Of a stretch of DNA of 64,000 nucleotides, positions 51,812 through 60,253 are shown one piece after another. Both the position numbers and the translations under genes were made by a program. This DNA comes from an uncultured Collinsella sp. GTDB lineage: Bacteria > Actinomycetota > Coriobacteriia > Coriobacteriales > Coriobacteriaceae. The notes beneath the pieces were generated by a model. It worked only from the letters and a program-made list of their open reading frames with translations. It was not told where the DNA came from and did not search any database. Positions within the stretch are counted from its first letter, which is position 1, and every line of letters starts with the position of its first letter. The stretch covers positions 1 to 64,000 of the forward strand of contig UQIL01000010.1 of NCBI GenBank assembly GCA_900541025.1, in the 5' to 3' direction.

Positions 51812-54800
51812 ATGGATATGTTTGTGGACGAGCGCCAGCGCGTCTCGCATCGCCGTGGCGCAATTGCGCGCGGCGTAGCCAAGCGCGGCCTGGTGGCATT
51901 CCTGGCCTTCGCGATGGCCTTTGGCACCACGCCGGCTCAGCTGTGGGCCGAGGGCATTGCCGAGGCTGTGGCTCAGGCTGCGACGCCGGACGAGAACGGC
52001 TCTGGTGAGTCCGCGACAAGCCCCGCTGCCGACCTCAATGCGAGCGGCGTGGTGGCGAATGGGGGCACTGCCGAGCAAGATGCCGCCGCGACAACTTCGG
52101 GCCCTACCGACAAGACTGAGGACGATAGCGCTGCAGGCAATGAGGCGCCGGTTGCATCGACGTCCGATGCCTCGAAGCAGGACGCCGCCGTTGTCTCTGC
52201 CGCTGGAGAGGCCAAGACTCAGCCTGCCAAGGCCGAGAGCCAGGATGTCTCTGCCACGTGCTCCGTCGTCGGCACCGACGCCAAGGGCGCCCAGCAGACC
52301 TGGGCCGCCGCGCAGCGGATCACGCTGAAGGAGGGCTCGACCGCGGCCGACCTCTCCGAGCAGCTCTTCAAGCAGGCCGGCCTGACCACCGATTATGATC
52401 CCAACGGCACCTGGGGCTGGGCGCTCAACACGATCACGTCGCCCTTCGATAAGGACCGCAAGCTCGGCTACGACTCGGCGACCGGCGCGTACTGGCAGCT
52501 GTTCGTCAACGGCAGCGCCTCCGAGGTCGGCGCGGGCGGCTACACGCTCAAGGACGGCGACTCCGTCGTCTGGTGCTACTCGAAGTACGGCGACCCCGCG
52601 CCCGAGCAGGTTTCCGTCACGATGGAGATTATTGGCAAAAAGACCGGGATAGCTCAGCGTTGGACGAACCCGTCGATCCAGGTGTTTGTTAAGGGCACGT
52701 CGATCAAGGATGCCTCCGCTGCTTACTTCGATGCCCTTGGCATAAAGTCAAAAATGTACGACGAATTTGGCTATTGGGGCGTCTATAGTCTCGTATCTCC
52801 GCTTGATGGCATCGAGCTGTCGGGTGCATGGTCGTTCTTTGTCAACGGCGTTCCTGGGTCTCAGCTCGATAACGATTATGTGCTCAAGTCTGGCGACAAA
52901 ATCGTCTGGGCTTTTGCTCCCGGCGATACTGTGCCCGGCGTCGACAGTGTTGTTGTTGACCCGGGTGCCGCACGTCCTAACTGGGATAGCGATTGGCCTG
53001 GTTATACGAGCGCCGACAAAGTAACCGACGCTCCTGTGCCCACGAAAGACGCTGAGGCAAAATGGGTGAGCGAGCTCAAGGGCTCGAACGAATGGAGCAA
53101 GGGTATTTCCGACCCGTTGCTGGTCGGTGACTACCTCTACGTGGCCGTTGGTTCCAAGCTGCTCAAGAAAGATGTCGACACGGGTGAGACCGTTGCCGAA
53201 TCGCCTTTGGCGGCAAAGATCGATTCGACCTCGCGTATGGTATACACTGGCGGCGTGATGCTCGTGCCGCTTTCGAGCGGTCGCCTGCAGGCGCTGACGG
53301 TTGATGCTCTGGCGACGGTTTGGGTAACCGATGAGTTGCCTGCTGGCCCCGATGGTGCTCAGCAGTCTCTTGCGTCCATTACGGTTCGTGACGGCTTTGC
53401 CTACTTTGGGACGGCATCGGCCAGCTGGTCCGACTCGAGCGACGGCTACCTGCTCTGCGTGCGCATCTCCGATGGCAAGGTTATGTGGCAGCATAAGAAC
53501 GAGAACAGCAAGGGCTATTACTGGGCCGGCTTGGCGTTCTCGGGCAATTATGGCGTCATCGCAGATGATTCCGGTACGGTGAGCACGGTCGACCCCGAAA
53601 CTGGAAAGACCGTTGCGTCGCTCAAGATTGCCGAGCGCGTGCGCACGACGGTGCTGGTCGATGGATCGATTGCCTATGTCGTGAGCGCTGATGGCGTTTT
53701 GCATAAGCTTTCGGTTGGAACGGACGGAACCCTTTCTGAGCTTGGCAAGGTGACGTTTGGTGGCAGCTCGACCTCGACGCCGGTGCTGGCCAACGGCAAG
53801 ATTGTGGTCGGAGGCTCATCGACCGAATCCTTTATGGGCGGTTATCAGAACAAGTACACGTATCACTACGGTCAGCTTGCAGTGATTGATGCCGAGACGC
53901 TTTCCGTGGACTATTCCATTTGCAAGGCGGACGGTAGCTATATTCGTCAGGGGGCTTCGGGCGGCGGTGATGTAAAGTCGCAGCCGGTCGTTTCTGTCCA
54001 GAATGGCGAGACGTACGTCTACTTTACGTCCAACAACAACCCGGGCGGCATCTATCGTTACCGTATTGGCGATGACGAGGCCGAACTGCTTTATTCGCCC
54101 GTGGCGGGCGACCAGCAGTACTGCATGGCTTCTATTTCGGTCGGATCCGATGGTTCACTCTACTATGTCAATGACTCGGGCAAGCTGTTTGCTGTCAAGG
54201 GTAATGGCCAAAGGGTCAAACGCTATACCGTGACGTTCGACGCCAACGGTAAGGATGCGGCGATGCCCGATTCTCAACGCGTGAAGGAAGGCAAGGCGGC
54301 GACGGAGCCCTCGACTCAGCCACAGTGCAAGGGCTACACTTTCGGCGGTTGGTTCACCGATGAGGCTTGCACGCAGGCGTATGACTTCAGTACGCCAGTG
54401 ACGGCCGATCTGACGCTGTATGCCAAGTGGACCAAGAATGCTGTTAACCCTGGCGGCAATGGTGGTTCTGGCACTAATGGTGGCAACGGTGGCGCTGGCA
54501 ACGGTTCCGGTGCTGGCACGGGCACGGGTTCCGGCTCCGGCACGAAGGGCCAGCAGGCCGGCGGCGCTATCGCCCCGGGTCATAAGCCGACGACCAAGAC
54601 GACGGTGTCGACCAAGACCGAGACCAAGGACAACAAGTCCGACAAGAAGGACACCGATAAGTCCGATAAGAAGGACGAGAAGAAGTCTGACAAGAAGTCT
54701 GACAAGAAGGACAGCAAGTCCGACAAGAAGTCCGATTCCAAGTCCGATACGGGTGCTGCTTCCACGACCACTGCTAAGAAGTCCTCTAGTGCCTCCGAGC

Positions 54801-54898
54801 AGGAGGCTGGCACCAACCCGCTCGCCATTGTTGGCGTTGCCGCCGGCGTCATCGGTCTCGCCATCGTCGGCGTGTTCGTGTTCACCAAACGTCGGTAG
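51812..54898 (+). CDS. Riboswitch-controlled surface protein with two transcobalamin-like (DUF4430) domains
   Basis: About 1028 residues. An N-region and hydrophobic LVAFLAFAMAFGTTPAQLWA form a signal peptide. Two DUF4430 domains follow (about 145-260 and 265-375; endings DGDSVVWCYSKYGD and SGDKIVWAFAPGD), then a PQQ/beta-propeller-like region (about 400-800), an InlB-type B-repeat (YTVTFDANGK...LYAKW, 805-873), a Gly linker, a Lys/Asp/Ser repeat tail and a C-terminal helix (NPLAIVGVAAGVIGLAIVGV) ending KRR without LPxTG. Regulation by cobalamin and DUF4430 suggest capture of B12 at the cell surface. The start at 51812 follows GGGAG; ATG 51731 is an alternative. Confidence 0.85.
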   Translation: MDMFVDERQRVSHRRGAIARGVAKRGLVAFLAFAMAFGTTPAQLWAEGIAEAVAQAATPDENGSGESATSPAADLNASGVVANGGTAEQDAAATTSGPTDKTEDDSAAGNEAPVASTSDASKQDAAVVSAAGEAKTQPAKAESQDVSATCSVVGTDAKGAQQTWAAAQRITLKEGSTAADLSEQLFKQAGLTTDYDPNGTWGWALNTITSPFDKDRKLGYDSATGAYWQLFVNGSASEVGAGGYTLKDGDSVVWCYSKYGDPAPEQVSVTMEIIGKKTGIAQRWTNPSIQVFVKGTSIKDASAAYFDALGIKSKMYDEFGYWGVYSLVSPLDGIELSGAWSFFVNGVPGSQLDNDYVLKSGDKIVWAFAPGDTVPGVDSVVVDPGAARPNWDSDWPGYTSADKVTDAPVPTKDAEAKWVSELKGSNEWSKGISDPLLVGDYLYVAVGSKLLKKDVDTGETVAESPLAAKIDSTSRMVYTGGVMLVPLSSGRLQALTVDALATVWVTDELPAGPDGAQQSLASITVRDGFAYFGTASASWSDSSDGYLLCVRISDGKVMWQHKNENSKGYYWAGLAFSGNYGVIADDSGTVSTVDPETGKTVASLKIAERVRTTVLVDGSIAYVVSADGVLHKLSVGTDGTLSELGKVTFGGSSTSTPVLANGKIVVGGSSTESFMGGYQNKYTYHYGQLAVIDAETLSVDYSICKADGSYIRQGASGGGDVKSQPVVSVQNGETYVYFTSNNNPGGIYRYRIGDDEAELLYSPVAGDQQYCMASISVGSDGSLYYVNDSGKLFAVKGNGQRVKRYTVTFDANGKDAAMPDSQRVKEGKAATEPSTQPQCKGYTFGGWFTDEACTQAYDFSTPVTADLTLYAKWTKNAVNPGGNGGSGTNGGNGGAGNGSGAGTGTGSGSGTKGQQAGGAIAPGHKPTTKTTVSTKTETKDNKSDKKDTDKSDKKDEKKSDKKSDKKDSKSDKKSDSKSDTGAASTTTAKKSSSASEQEAGTNPLAIVGVAAGVIGLAIVGVFVFTKRR

Positions 54899-54907
54899 GT
54901 GAGGGCT

Positions 54908-55783
54908 GTGTCCAATAAATCCAAGGACGCTGACCCCAAGCAACCAGATTCCTCGTTCATTCAGTTCGACGATGCAAAGCAACAGGGCGCCGCTTCGGCG
55001 GCGTCCGCCCCTCGTCGCAAGGCGCTCCTTGGCGTTTTGACTGCCGCGTGCACCATTCTGATCGTCGTCTCGCTGGGCTTCGTCCATCCTTCCGAGAGCG
55101 GCGCCTGGTCCATCGACTGGATCATTCAGGCCGTGACGGGGGAGAGCGTCGTCACCAAGGACACCAAGGCGTCTGGCTCGACTATGGCTTCGGGCGAGGC
55201 CAGTTCCGAGGACTCCAAGTCATCGAATGACGCAAAAGATGAGTCCAAGTCCAAGGACGATTCCGAGTCTTCAAACAAGGAATCGGACAAGAACTCGGAT
55301 AACAAGAAGTCCGAGGACCAGGACGGCAAGAAGTTTGGCGATAAATCCGCTGCCCAAAATACGGGAGCCGGTGATACTTCCAATGCGTCTGGCGGTGGCC
55401 AGTCGTCTGATGGAGCCTCATCCTCTAATGGTGGAAACGCCTCCTCGGGCGGCCAGAGCGGCTCGCAGGAGTCCAGCTACGTAACAGTGACGGTTTCGGT
55501 CACATCGAGCGCTGTGGGCAATCCTGTGTCTTCTGGTGGCACCTTTACCTTTAACGAAGGCGTTACCGTCTACGATGCCCTGTGCGCGCTGGGTCTTTCT
55601 GTCAACGCACATGGCTCGTCGTACGGCACGTATGTCTCCGCGATTGGTGGTTTGGCCGAGAAACAGTACGGCGGCACGAGCGGCTGGATGTACTCCGTCA
55701 ACGGCACAACGCCTATGACGGCCTGCAGCAACTACGTTCTCTCCAACGGCGACAACGTGGTCTGGTATTACGTTACAGGCTAG
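54908..55783 (+). CDS. Membrane-anchored DUF4430 (transcobalamin-like) protein
   Basis: A 291-residue protein, 9 bases after the preceding gene, starting at GTG 54908 (GTG 54899 possible). A transmembrane helix (ALLGVLTAACTILIVVSLGF) near residue 40, then a Ser/Lys/Asp-rich spacer of about 110 residues, then one DUF4430 domain (YVTVTVSVTSSAVGNPVSSG ... SNGDNVVWYYVTG) at the C-terminus, held outside the cell. Together with the larger protein it would form a cobalamin-binding surface system under the same riboswitch. Terminator follows. Confidence 0.85.
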   Translation: MSNKSKDADPKQPDSSFIQFDDAKQQGAASAASAPRRKALLGVLTAACTILIVVSLGFVHPSESGAWSIDWIIQAVTGESVVTKDTKASGSTMASGEASSEDSKSSNDAKDESKSKDDSESSNKESDKNSDNKKSEDQDGKKFGDKSAAQNTGAGDTSNASGGGQSSDGASSSNGGNASSGGQSGSQESSYVTVTVSVTSSAVGNPVSSGGTFTFNEGVTVYDALCALGLSVNAHGSSYGTYVSAIGGLAEKQYGGTSGWMYSVNGTTPMTACSNYVLSNGDNVVWYYVTG

Positions 55784-55805
55784 AGGCCTCGACATAGCGC
55801 GCCAG

Positions 55806-55843
55806 ACGGGCGGTTCGGACAGACATCCGGGCCGCCCGTTTTT
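55806..55843 (+). terminator. Terminator of the DUF4430 operon
   Basis: ACGGGCGG / CCGCCCGT stem with an inner TCCGG pairing, then TTTTTC. Confidence 0.85.
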
Positions 55844-55881
55844 CATGCGAATGGGACTGGGTCGCCGGGTCTTTCGGCAAA

Positions 55882-55917
55882 CAAAAAAACCGGTTGGAAT
55901 GGGAATTCCAACCGGTT
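55882..55917 (-). terminator. Terminator after the first gtrA-like gene (minus strand)
   Basis: Perfect stem ACCGGTTGGAAT / ATTCCAACCGGT; on the minus strand followed by TTTTTTTGTTTG. Confidence 0.88.
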
Positions 55918-55943
55918 ATACATTCAAGCAAATAGCGAATCGA

Positions 55944-56351
55944 CTACGACCGTGCGCCCTCGAGAAAGAAGCGACGGCTGAAGTAGTTGTACCAGGTGAC
56001 GAGGAACGTGGCGATGGCCTTCATGGCCTGGTAGCCGATGCTCAAAAACGTGACGCCCACAAACATGTATAGGTCGTTGAGGCCCAGGCCGATCACCGAC
56101 AGGATGGTGAAGATCGTGAACTCGCGCTTGCGGCTCATGCCTTCGCGGTGGTCGAACACGTACTTCATGCTGAGCCAGTAGTTGACCACGACGGACGTGA
56201 TAAACGAAACCGTGGTGCTCATCAAAAAGTCGAGGTGGAACAGCTCGACGAGCGCAATGAGCATGCCCCAGTCGATGCCAAAGGAGATAAGACCCACGAC
56301 AGCAAACTTGAGGAACTGCTTGGTATGAGGTTGTGCCAGCGCCTTGCGCAC
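55944..56351 (-). CDS. GtrA-like family membrane protein
   Basis: A 135-residue protein with four transmembrane helices and the GtrA pattern (FAVVGLISFGIDWGMLIAL, NYWLSMKYVFDHREGMSRKR, TWYNYFSRRFFLEG). Family members act with glycosyltransferases as flippases for lipid-linked sugars. The start is GTG at 56351. A paralog lies just upstream (56571-56966), and no glycosyltransferase is adjacent. Confidence 0.86.
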   Translation of the reverse strand: MRKALAQPHTKQFLKFAVVGLISFGIDWGMLIALVELFHLDFLMSTTVSFITSVVVNYWLSMKYVFDHREGMSRKREFTIFTILSVIGLGLNDLYMFVGVTFLSIGYQAMKAIATFLVTWYNYFSRRFFLEGARS

Positions 56352-56501
56352 GTAATCACATCCAATGCGTTGATGAATCGAGCAGAGGATACTTTAGAGC
56401 TTTTACAAGGGAAACGTAAGGTCTTTGCCAAGAACTATATGAACTCGCCAAATTTTCAAGAGCTAATTCGCAAACGTTGAAAATTTGCCCGTAAACGAGC
56501 G

Positions 56502-56547
56502 GCACCCACGGACGATACTGCGCTGAGTGCACGTCGTCCGTGGGCGC
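56502..56547 (-). terminator. Long hairpin after the second gtrA-like gene
   Basis: GGCGCCCACGGACGA pairs with TCGTCCGTGGGTGCC around about 15 bases on the minus strand, followed by only GCTCGTTT. It may be a terminator or a stabiliser between the two gtrA-like genes. Confidence 0.5.
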
Positions 56548-56570
56548 CGTAATGCTGCAGGGGTTTCGAG

Positions 56571-56966
56571 CTACTTGGTCTCGTCGCCCTCCAGGAAGAT
56601 TTTTCGGGTCACAAAGTTGTAGACCATGACAAGCGCGGTGGCGCAGATCTTGGCGATATTGGCCTCGAGTCCCAGGCCGGCGTTGAGCGCCAGCACGATG
56701 CCGTCGTTGAGCACCAAACCGATTACGGACAGCACGACAAAGATGATGAACTCGCGGCGGCGGCTCATGCCTTCCTTGTGCGCAAACACGTACTTCATGC
56801 TTGCGAGGTAGTTAAAGATGAGTGAGATGATAAAGCCGCTGGTGTTGGCGATTAGGATGTTGAGGCCCAGACCGTAGTGGAGCAGATTCATAATGCCAAA
56901 GTCGATAACCGTGGCAATGACACCGACGACGCCAAATTTCATGATCTGCGCAAGGAGCTTTTGCAT
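56571..56966 (-). CDS. GtrA-like family membrane protein, paralog
   Basis: A 131-residue, four-helix protein close to the gene at 55944: FGVVGVIATVIDFGIMNLLH, NYLASMKYVFAHKEGMSRRR and VYNFVTRKIFLEGDE match in order. The start at 56966 follows AAGGCAGG. The two genes are a tandem duplication, separated by a hairpin. Confidence 0.86.
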   Translation of the reverse strand: MQKLLAQIMKFGVVGVIATVIDFGIMNLLHYGLGLNILIANTSGFIISLIFNYLASMKYVFAHKEGMSRRREFIIFVVLSVIGLVLNDGIVLALNAGLGLEANIAKICATALVMVYNFVTRKIFLEGDETK

Positions 56967-57044
56967 GGTACCTGCCTTAGGGTGGCGCGGGGACGCCGTG
57001 GGGATGACAAACTCAGCAAGTTTAGCCAATCCCCGCGGGTGGGG

Positions 57045-58961
57045 CTAGACGCGCTCTTCGATAGCACCGTTTCTATATGCATCGAGCAGCTGGCGCAGAT
57101 CCTGGATCTGGCTGCGAATCTTGGCGCCAGTATCGGTGTCGCTCACCATGCGGCGACGGTCTGCTTGGTCAAAGCGGTTGGTCTCGCTTTCGATGTCCAC
57201 GTTGCGCGTGAGTGCCTCGGCAACCGTCGTAAAGGCCCGGTGCGACTTGAGGCGGCAGCCGCGCGAGCTCGAGATGAGCGTATAGCCGGCGATGCCCGTC
57301 TTGGGATGGTAAGCGCGGCAGAAGCCGCCATCGATGACCAGCAGCTTGCCCTCGGCGCGGATGGGCTGCTCGCCCTTGGTGGTTTTAACGGGCGTGTGGC
57401 CGTTGATGATGTGGCCGGTCGGCGAGCATGCCATGGGCGCGACGCCAAACTCGCGCATGATATCATCGCAGACCGAGGGCGACTTGGTAAGCGTAAAGTA
57501 CGGGTCCATCGGCTCGACCCAGGTGCTCTTATCGGCGATATAGGCGCGCTCAAAGGTACGCACCAGGCGTCCGCTGGCGGGTGAATTGAAGCCAATCCAC
57601 AGGTACCACATCCAGTCGAGGGCATCGCGGTCGCCCACGCGCCACGCGCGGCGGGCGATGTGGTCGCAAAAATCGAGATAATCGCGGCCAGCGTGCCAGG
57701 TGCCCAGGCAGTTCATGCTGTTAAAGGTGCCGTCTTCGTTGAGCGGAACGCAGCCGTGGAAGAGCAGGTTGCCGTTGGCGACCTTGTACATCGAGCCGTG
57801 GGTGTAGAGGAAATCGATATGGCGATGCAGGTGATCGGCGGTTACAAACTCGGACACGAGCTTGTCGATGATGTGCTGCTCCTGAGACGTGAGCGTGTAG
57901 GGGTCCGCCGGGTCGACGGTGGGGAAGTCGTTGGTCGTGAGCGGCCACACGCTGCCGTCGGCGAGCGTGACCGTGCCGGTGTCGTGGTCGATCTTGTCGA
58001 GTAACAGGCGGTCGGTCATATCGAACTCGGGGTGGCGCTGGATAATCTGGCCCTCGAGCTTAAAGAGCAGCACGTTGATGGCCTTGATCAGCGGGGTGAT
58101 GGACTCACCGGCGGTGTAGGTGGCATCGGCAAAGGCGACAAGCTCACGCAGCGAGATGCCGTAGTCGTTCTCCAGGATCTCGTAGTTGTCGTAGCGTAGG
58201 TTGTTGCGCAACACCGTGGCGATGCAGGCGGGCTCACCGGCCGCAGCGCCCATCCACAGCAGGTCGTGGTTGCCCCACTGGATGTCGAGTGAATGGTAGG
58301 TGAGCAGACGGTCCATAATTTTGGCCGCGCCGCCGCCGCGGTCGAAGATGTCGCCCACCAGGTGCAAGTGGTCGACGGCCAGGCGCTTGATGAGCGAGGC
58401 GAGCGACTCGATAAAGTCGTCGGCGCTGGCGGTCTCTAGGATGGACTCCACGATGCGCTCGTGATAGCGCACGCGATAGTTGTTCTCGTCCGGGTGCGTG
58501 TGCAACAACTCGTCGATGATGTAGGCGTAGTCGCGCGGGATGGCCTTACGCACCTTGGAGCGCGTGTAGCGGCTTGAAAGTGAGCGAGCGACCATGATGA
58601 GCTGGTCAAGCATCGTCTTGTACCAGGTTGGCGAGTCCTCGCGCCGGCTGCGGACCAGGTCGATCTTCTCGCGCGGGTAGTAGATGAGCGTACACAGCTC
58701 GCCCTTTTCGTCAAAGGAGAGCGTGTCGCCAAAGATCTCGTCGACATGTTCGCGCACGACGCCCGAGCAGTTGTTGAGGATGTGCATAAAGGCTTCGTAC
58801 TCACCATGCACGTCGCTCATAAAATGCTCGGTGCCCTTGGGTAGGTTGAGGATGGCCGAGAGGTTGATAATTTCGGTAAATGCGGATTGTTCGGTGGGGA
58901 ACTGTCTCGACAGCAGGCGCAGATACTTGAAGTCTTGCGAGTTGCGATCGAATGCGACCAT
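57045..58961 (-). CDS. fbp: Fructose-1,6-bisphosphatase class III
   Basis: A 638-residue gluconeogenic phosphatase of the Firmicutes/anaerobe type (calcineurin-like fold). Metal-binding motifs SDVHGEYE near residue 50, GDIFDRGG near 205 and WGNHD near 230 are present. Full length for the family. The start at 58961 follows GGAAGG; upstream frame lacks support. The 320-base divergent space to degV holds four TGGTAAA-type motifs, so sugar-dependent control is possible. Confidence 0.94.
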   Translation of the reverse strand: MVAFDRNSQDFKYLRLLSRQFPTEQSAFTEIINLSAILNLPKGTEHFMSDVHGEYEAFMHILNNCSGVVREHVDEIFGDTLSFDEKGELCTLIYYPREKIDLVRSRREDSPTWYKTMLDQLIMVARSLSSRYTRSKVRKAIPRDYAYIIDELLHTHPDENNYRVRYHERIVESILETASADDFIESLASLIKRLAVDHLHLVGDIFDRGGGAAKIMDRLLTYHSLDIQWGNHDLLWMGAAAGEPACIATVLRNNLRYDNYEILENDYGISLRELVAFADATYTAGESITPLIKAINVLLFKLEGQIIQRHPEFDMTDRLLLDKIDHDTGTVTLADGSVWPLTTNDFPTVDPADPYTLTSQEQHIIDKLVSEFVTADHLHRHIDFLYTHGSMYKVANGNLLFHGCVPLNEDGTFNSMNCLGTWHAGRDYLDFCDHIARRAWRVGDRDALDWMWYLWIGFNSPASGRLVRTFERAYIADKSTWVEPMDPYFTLTKSPSVCDDIMREFGVAPMACSPTGHIINGHTPVKTTKGEQPIRAEGKLLVIDGGFCRAYHPKTGIAGYTLISSSRGCRLKSHRAFTTVAEALTRNVDIESETNRFDQADRRRMVSDTDTGAKIRSQIQDLRQLLDAYRNGAIEERV

Positions 58962-58980
58962 GAAACACCTTCCGATGGGG

Positions 58981-59017
58981 CTGGTAAAACTGATAAACAG
59001 CGTCAAACGTTTACCAG
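58981..59017. promoter_or_regulatory. Operator candidate upstream of fbp
   Basis: CTGGTAAAAC and CGTTTACCAG are inverted around 17 bases; the right half sits in CAAACGTTTACCAG, shaped like a LacI-family site. Further TTGGTAAAT copies occur at about 59073 and 59205. Confidence 0.4.
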
Positions 59018-59185
59018 TATGCGCCGCTTTTGTTTCGATTTTGCGCCAGCGGCTGAATTGTCGGCTGAACGGTTTGGTAAATCGATTTAGTGAAGGTAGA
59101 TGTGTTGGTCGGGTGGAGACGACAGAGGGTGTTTTCTCAGATATTTATGCGTCGGGTCGGTGGAGACGATGGTGGTAAAGATGTT

Positions 59186-59216
59186 CACTATTTTTGGTTC
59201 GATTTGGTAAATAGTG
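59186..59216. promoter_or_regulatory. Dyad upstream of the degV gene
   Basis: CACTATTT and AAATAGTG are inverted around a 15-base centre containing TTGGTTCGATTTGG, 66 bases before the degV start. Near it (about 59108-59175) GTCGGGTGGAGACGA is repeated as GTCGGTGGAGACGA. Confidence 0.35.
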
Positions 59217-59281
59217 GACATATGTACCGCATGTAGGCTCACTGTGCGATAATTTGCGCAGCAATGAGTAAGGAGCCTCAT

Positions 59282-60172
59282 ATGAGTGATTTTGTCCTGA
59301 CCTGTGAATCCGCCGCCGATCGAACCCGTGAGTTCTTTGCGTCGCGCAATATCCCTGTCGTGTGTTTTCATTACGAGATCGACGATGTTGTCTATACGGA
59401 CGATCTGTATCAGTCGATTACGCCGGACGAGTTTTTTGCCCAGATTGCCGCGGGCGCCATGCCCAAGACGTCTCAGGTGAGCGTGGGTGAGTACGAGGAG
59501 TTTTGGGAGCCGTTTGTTGCCGAGGGTAAAGACGTGCTGCACCTGACGTTGTCGTCGGGTATTTCGGGCACGTATGGATCGGCCTGCGTCGCGGCGCAGA
59601 TGCTTGCGGATCGCTATCCCGAGGGCGGCAAGGTGCGCGTCATCGATTCGCTGGCGGCGTCTTCGGGCTTTGGCCTGTTGTTGGAATATGCCGCCGATGT
59701 GCGCGATAGTGGGGCTTCACTCGACGAGACGGCTGCCTGGATCGAGGAGCACAAGCTCAACCTGCACCACTGGTTCTTCTCGACCGATCTGTCGAGCTAC
59801 CTGCGCGGCGGTCGCATTTCGGCCGCGAGCGCGATCATCGGCACGGCGCTTAAGATTTGCCCGCTTATGACGGTCGATTGCGAAGGTAAGCTGTCGCCAC
59901 GTGAGAAGATTCGCACTAAGAAGCGCGCGATTTCCGAGATGGCCAAGACCATGATGGCACACGTGCAGGACGGTGCGGATTATTCGGGTAAGTGCATCAT
60001 GTCGCACTCGGCGTGCCGCGAGGATGCCGAGGCAGTTGCGGCGCTGATTGAGGAACAGGTTCCGCAGCTTAAAGGCAAGATTGAGATCAATGACATCGGT
60101 ACTCTGATTGGCTCGCATACCGGACCTGGTACGGTGGCGCTCTTCTTTATGGGCGACAAGCGCGTGGATTAA
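59282..60172 (+). CDS. DegV family fatty-acid-binding protein
   Basis: A 296-residue cytosolic protein of the DegV family, which binds a fatty acid for the FakA kinase. The N-terminal domain has CESAAD and PKTSQVS, and the ligand-loop SSGISGTYGSA; the C-terminal domain includes STDLSSYLRGGRIS and GTLIGSHTGPGTVALFF. The start at 59282 lies 6 bases after AAGGAG; an ATG at 59264 precedes this ribosome site. No FakA-like gene is in the window. Confidence 0.92.
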   Translation: MSDFVLTCESAADRTREFFASRNIPVVCFHYEIDDVVYTDDLYQSITPDEFFAQIAAGAMPKTSQVSVGEYEEFWEPFVAEGKDVLHLTLSSGISGTYGSACVAAQMLADRYPEGGKVRVIDSLAASSGFGLLLEYAADVRDSGASLDETAAWIEEHKLNLHHWFFSTDLSSYLRGGRISAASAIIGTALKICPLMTVDCEGKLSPREKIRTKKRAISEMAKTMMAHVQDGADYSGKCIMSHSACREDAEAVAALIEEQVPQLKGKIEINDIGTLIGSHTGPGTVALFFMGDKRVD

Positions 60173-60213
60173 TTTGCCCCATCACGTTGCTGCATGATTG
60201 CTCAAACGAAAAC

Positions 60214-60245
60214 GGCCCGTCTCACGTTTGTGGGGCGGGCCTTGC
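60214..60245. terminator. Bidirectional terminator between degV and the TIM-barrel gene
   Basis: GGCCCGTC / GGGCGGGCC stem, with T-rich sequence on both sides (TTGCTGTT; on the minus strand GTTTTCGTTT). Confidence 0.7.
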
Positions 60246-60253
60246 TGTTGCGG

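Noticed and set aside
54600..54780. Tandem DNA repeat or CRISPR-like array
   Set aside because: It is the coding sequence of a Lys/Asp/Ser-rich protein tail (SDKKD units), not spaced palindromic repeats.
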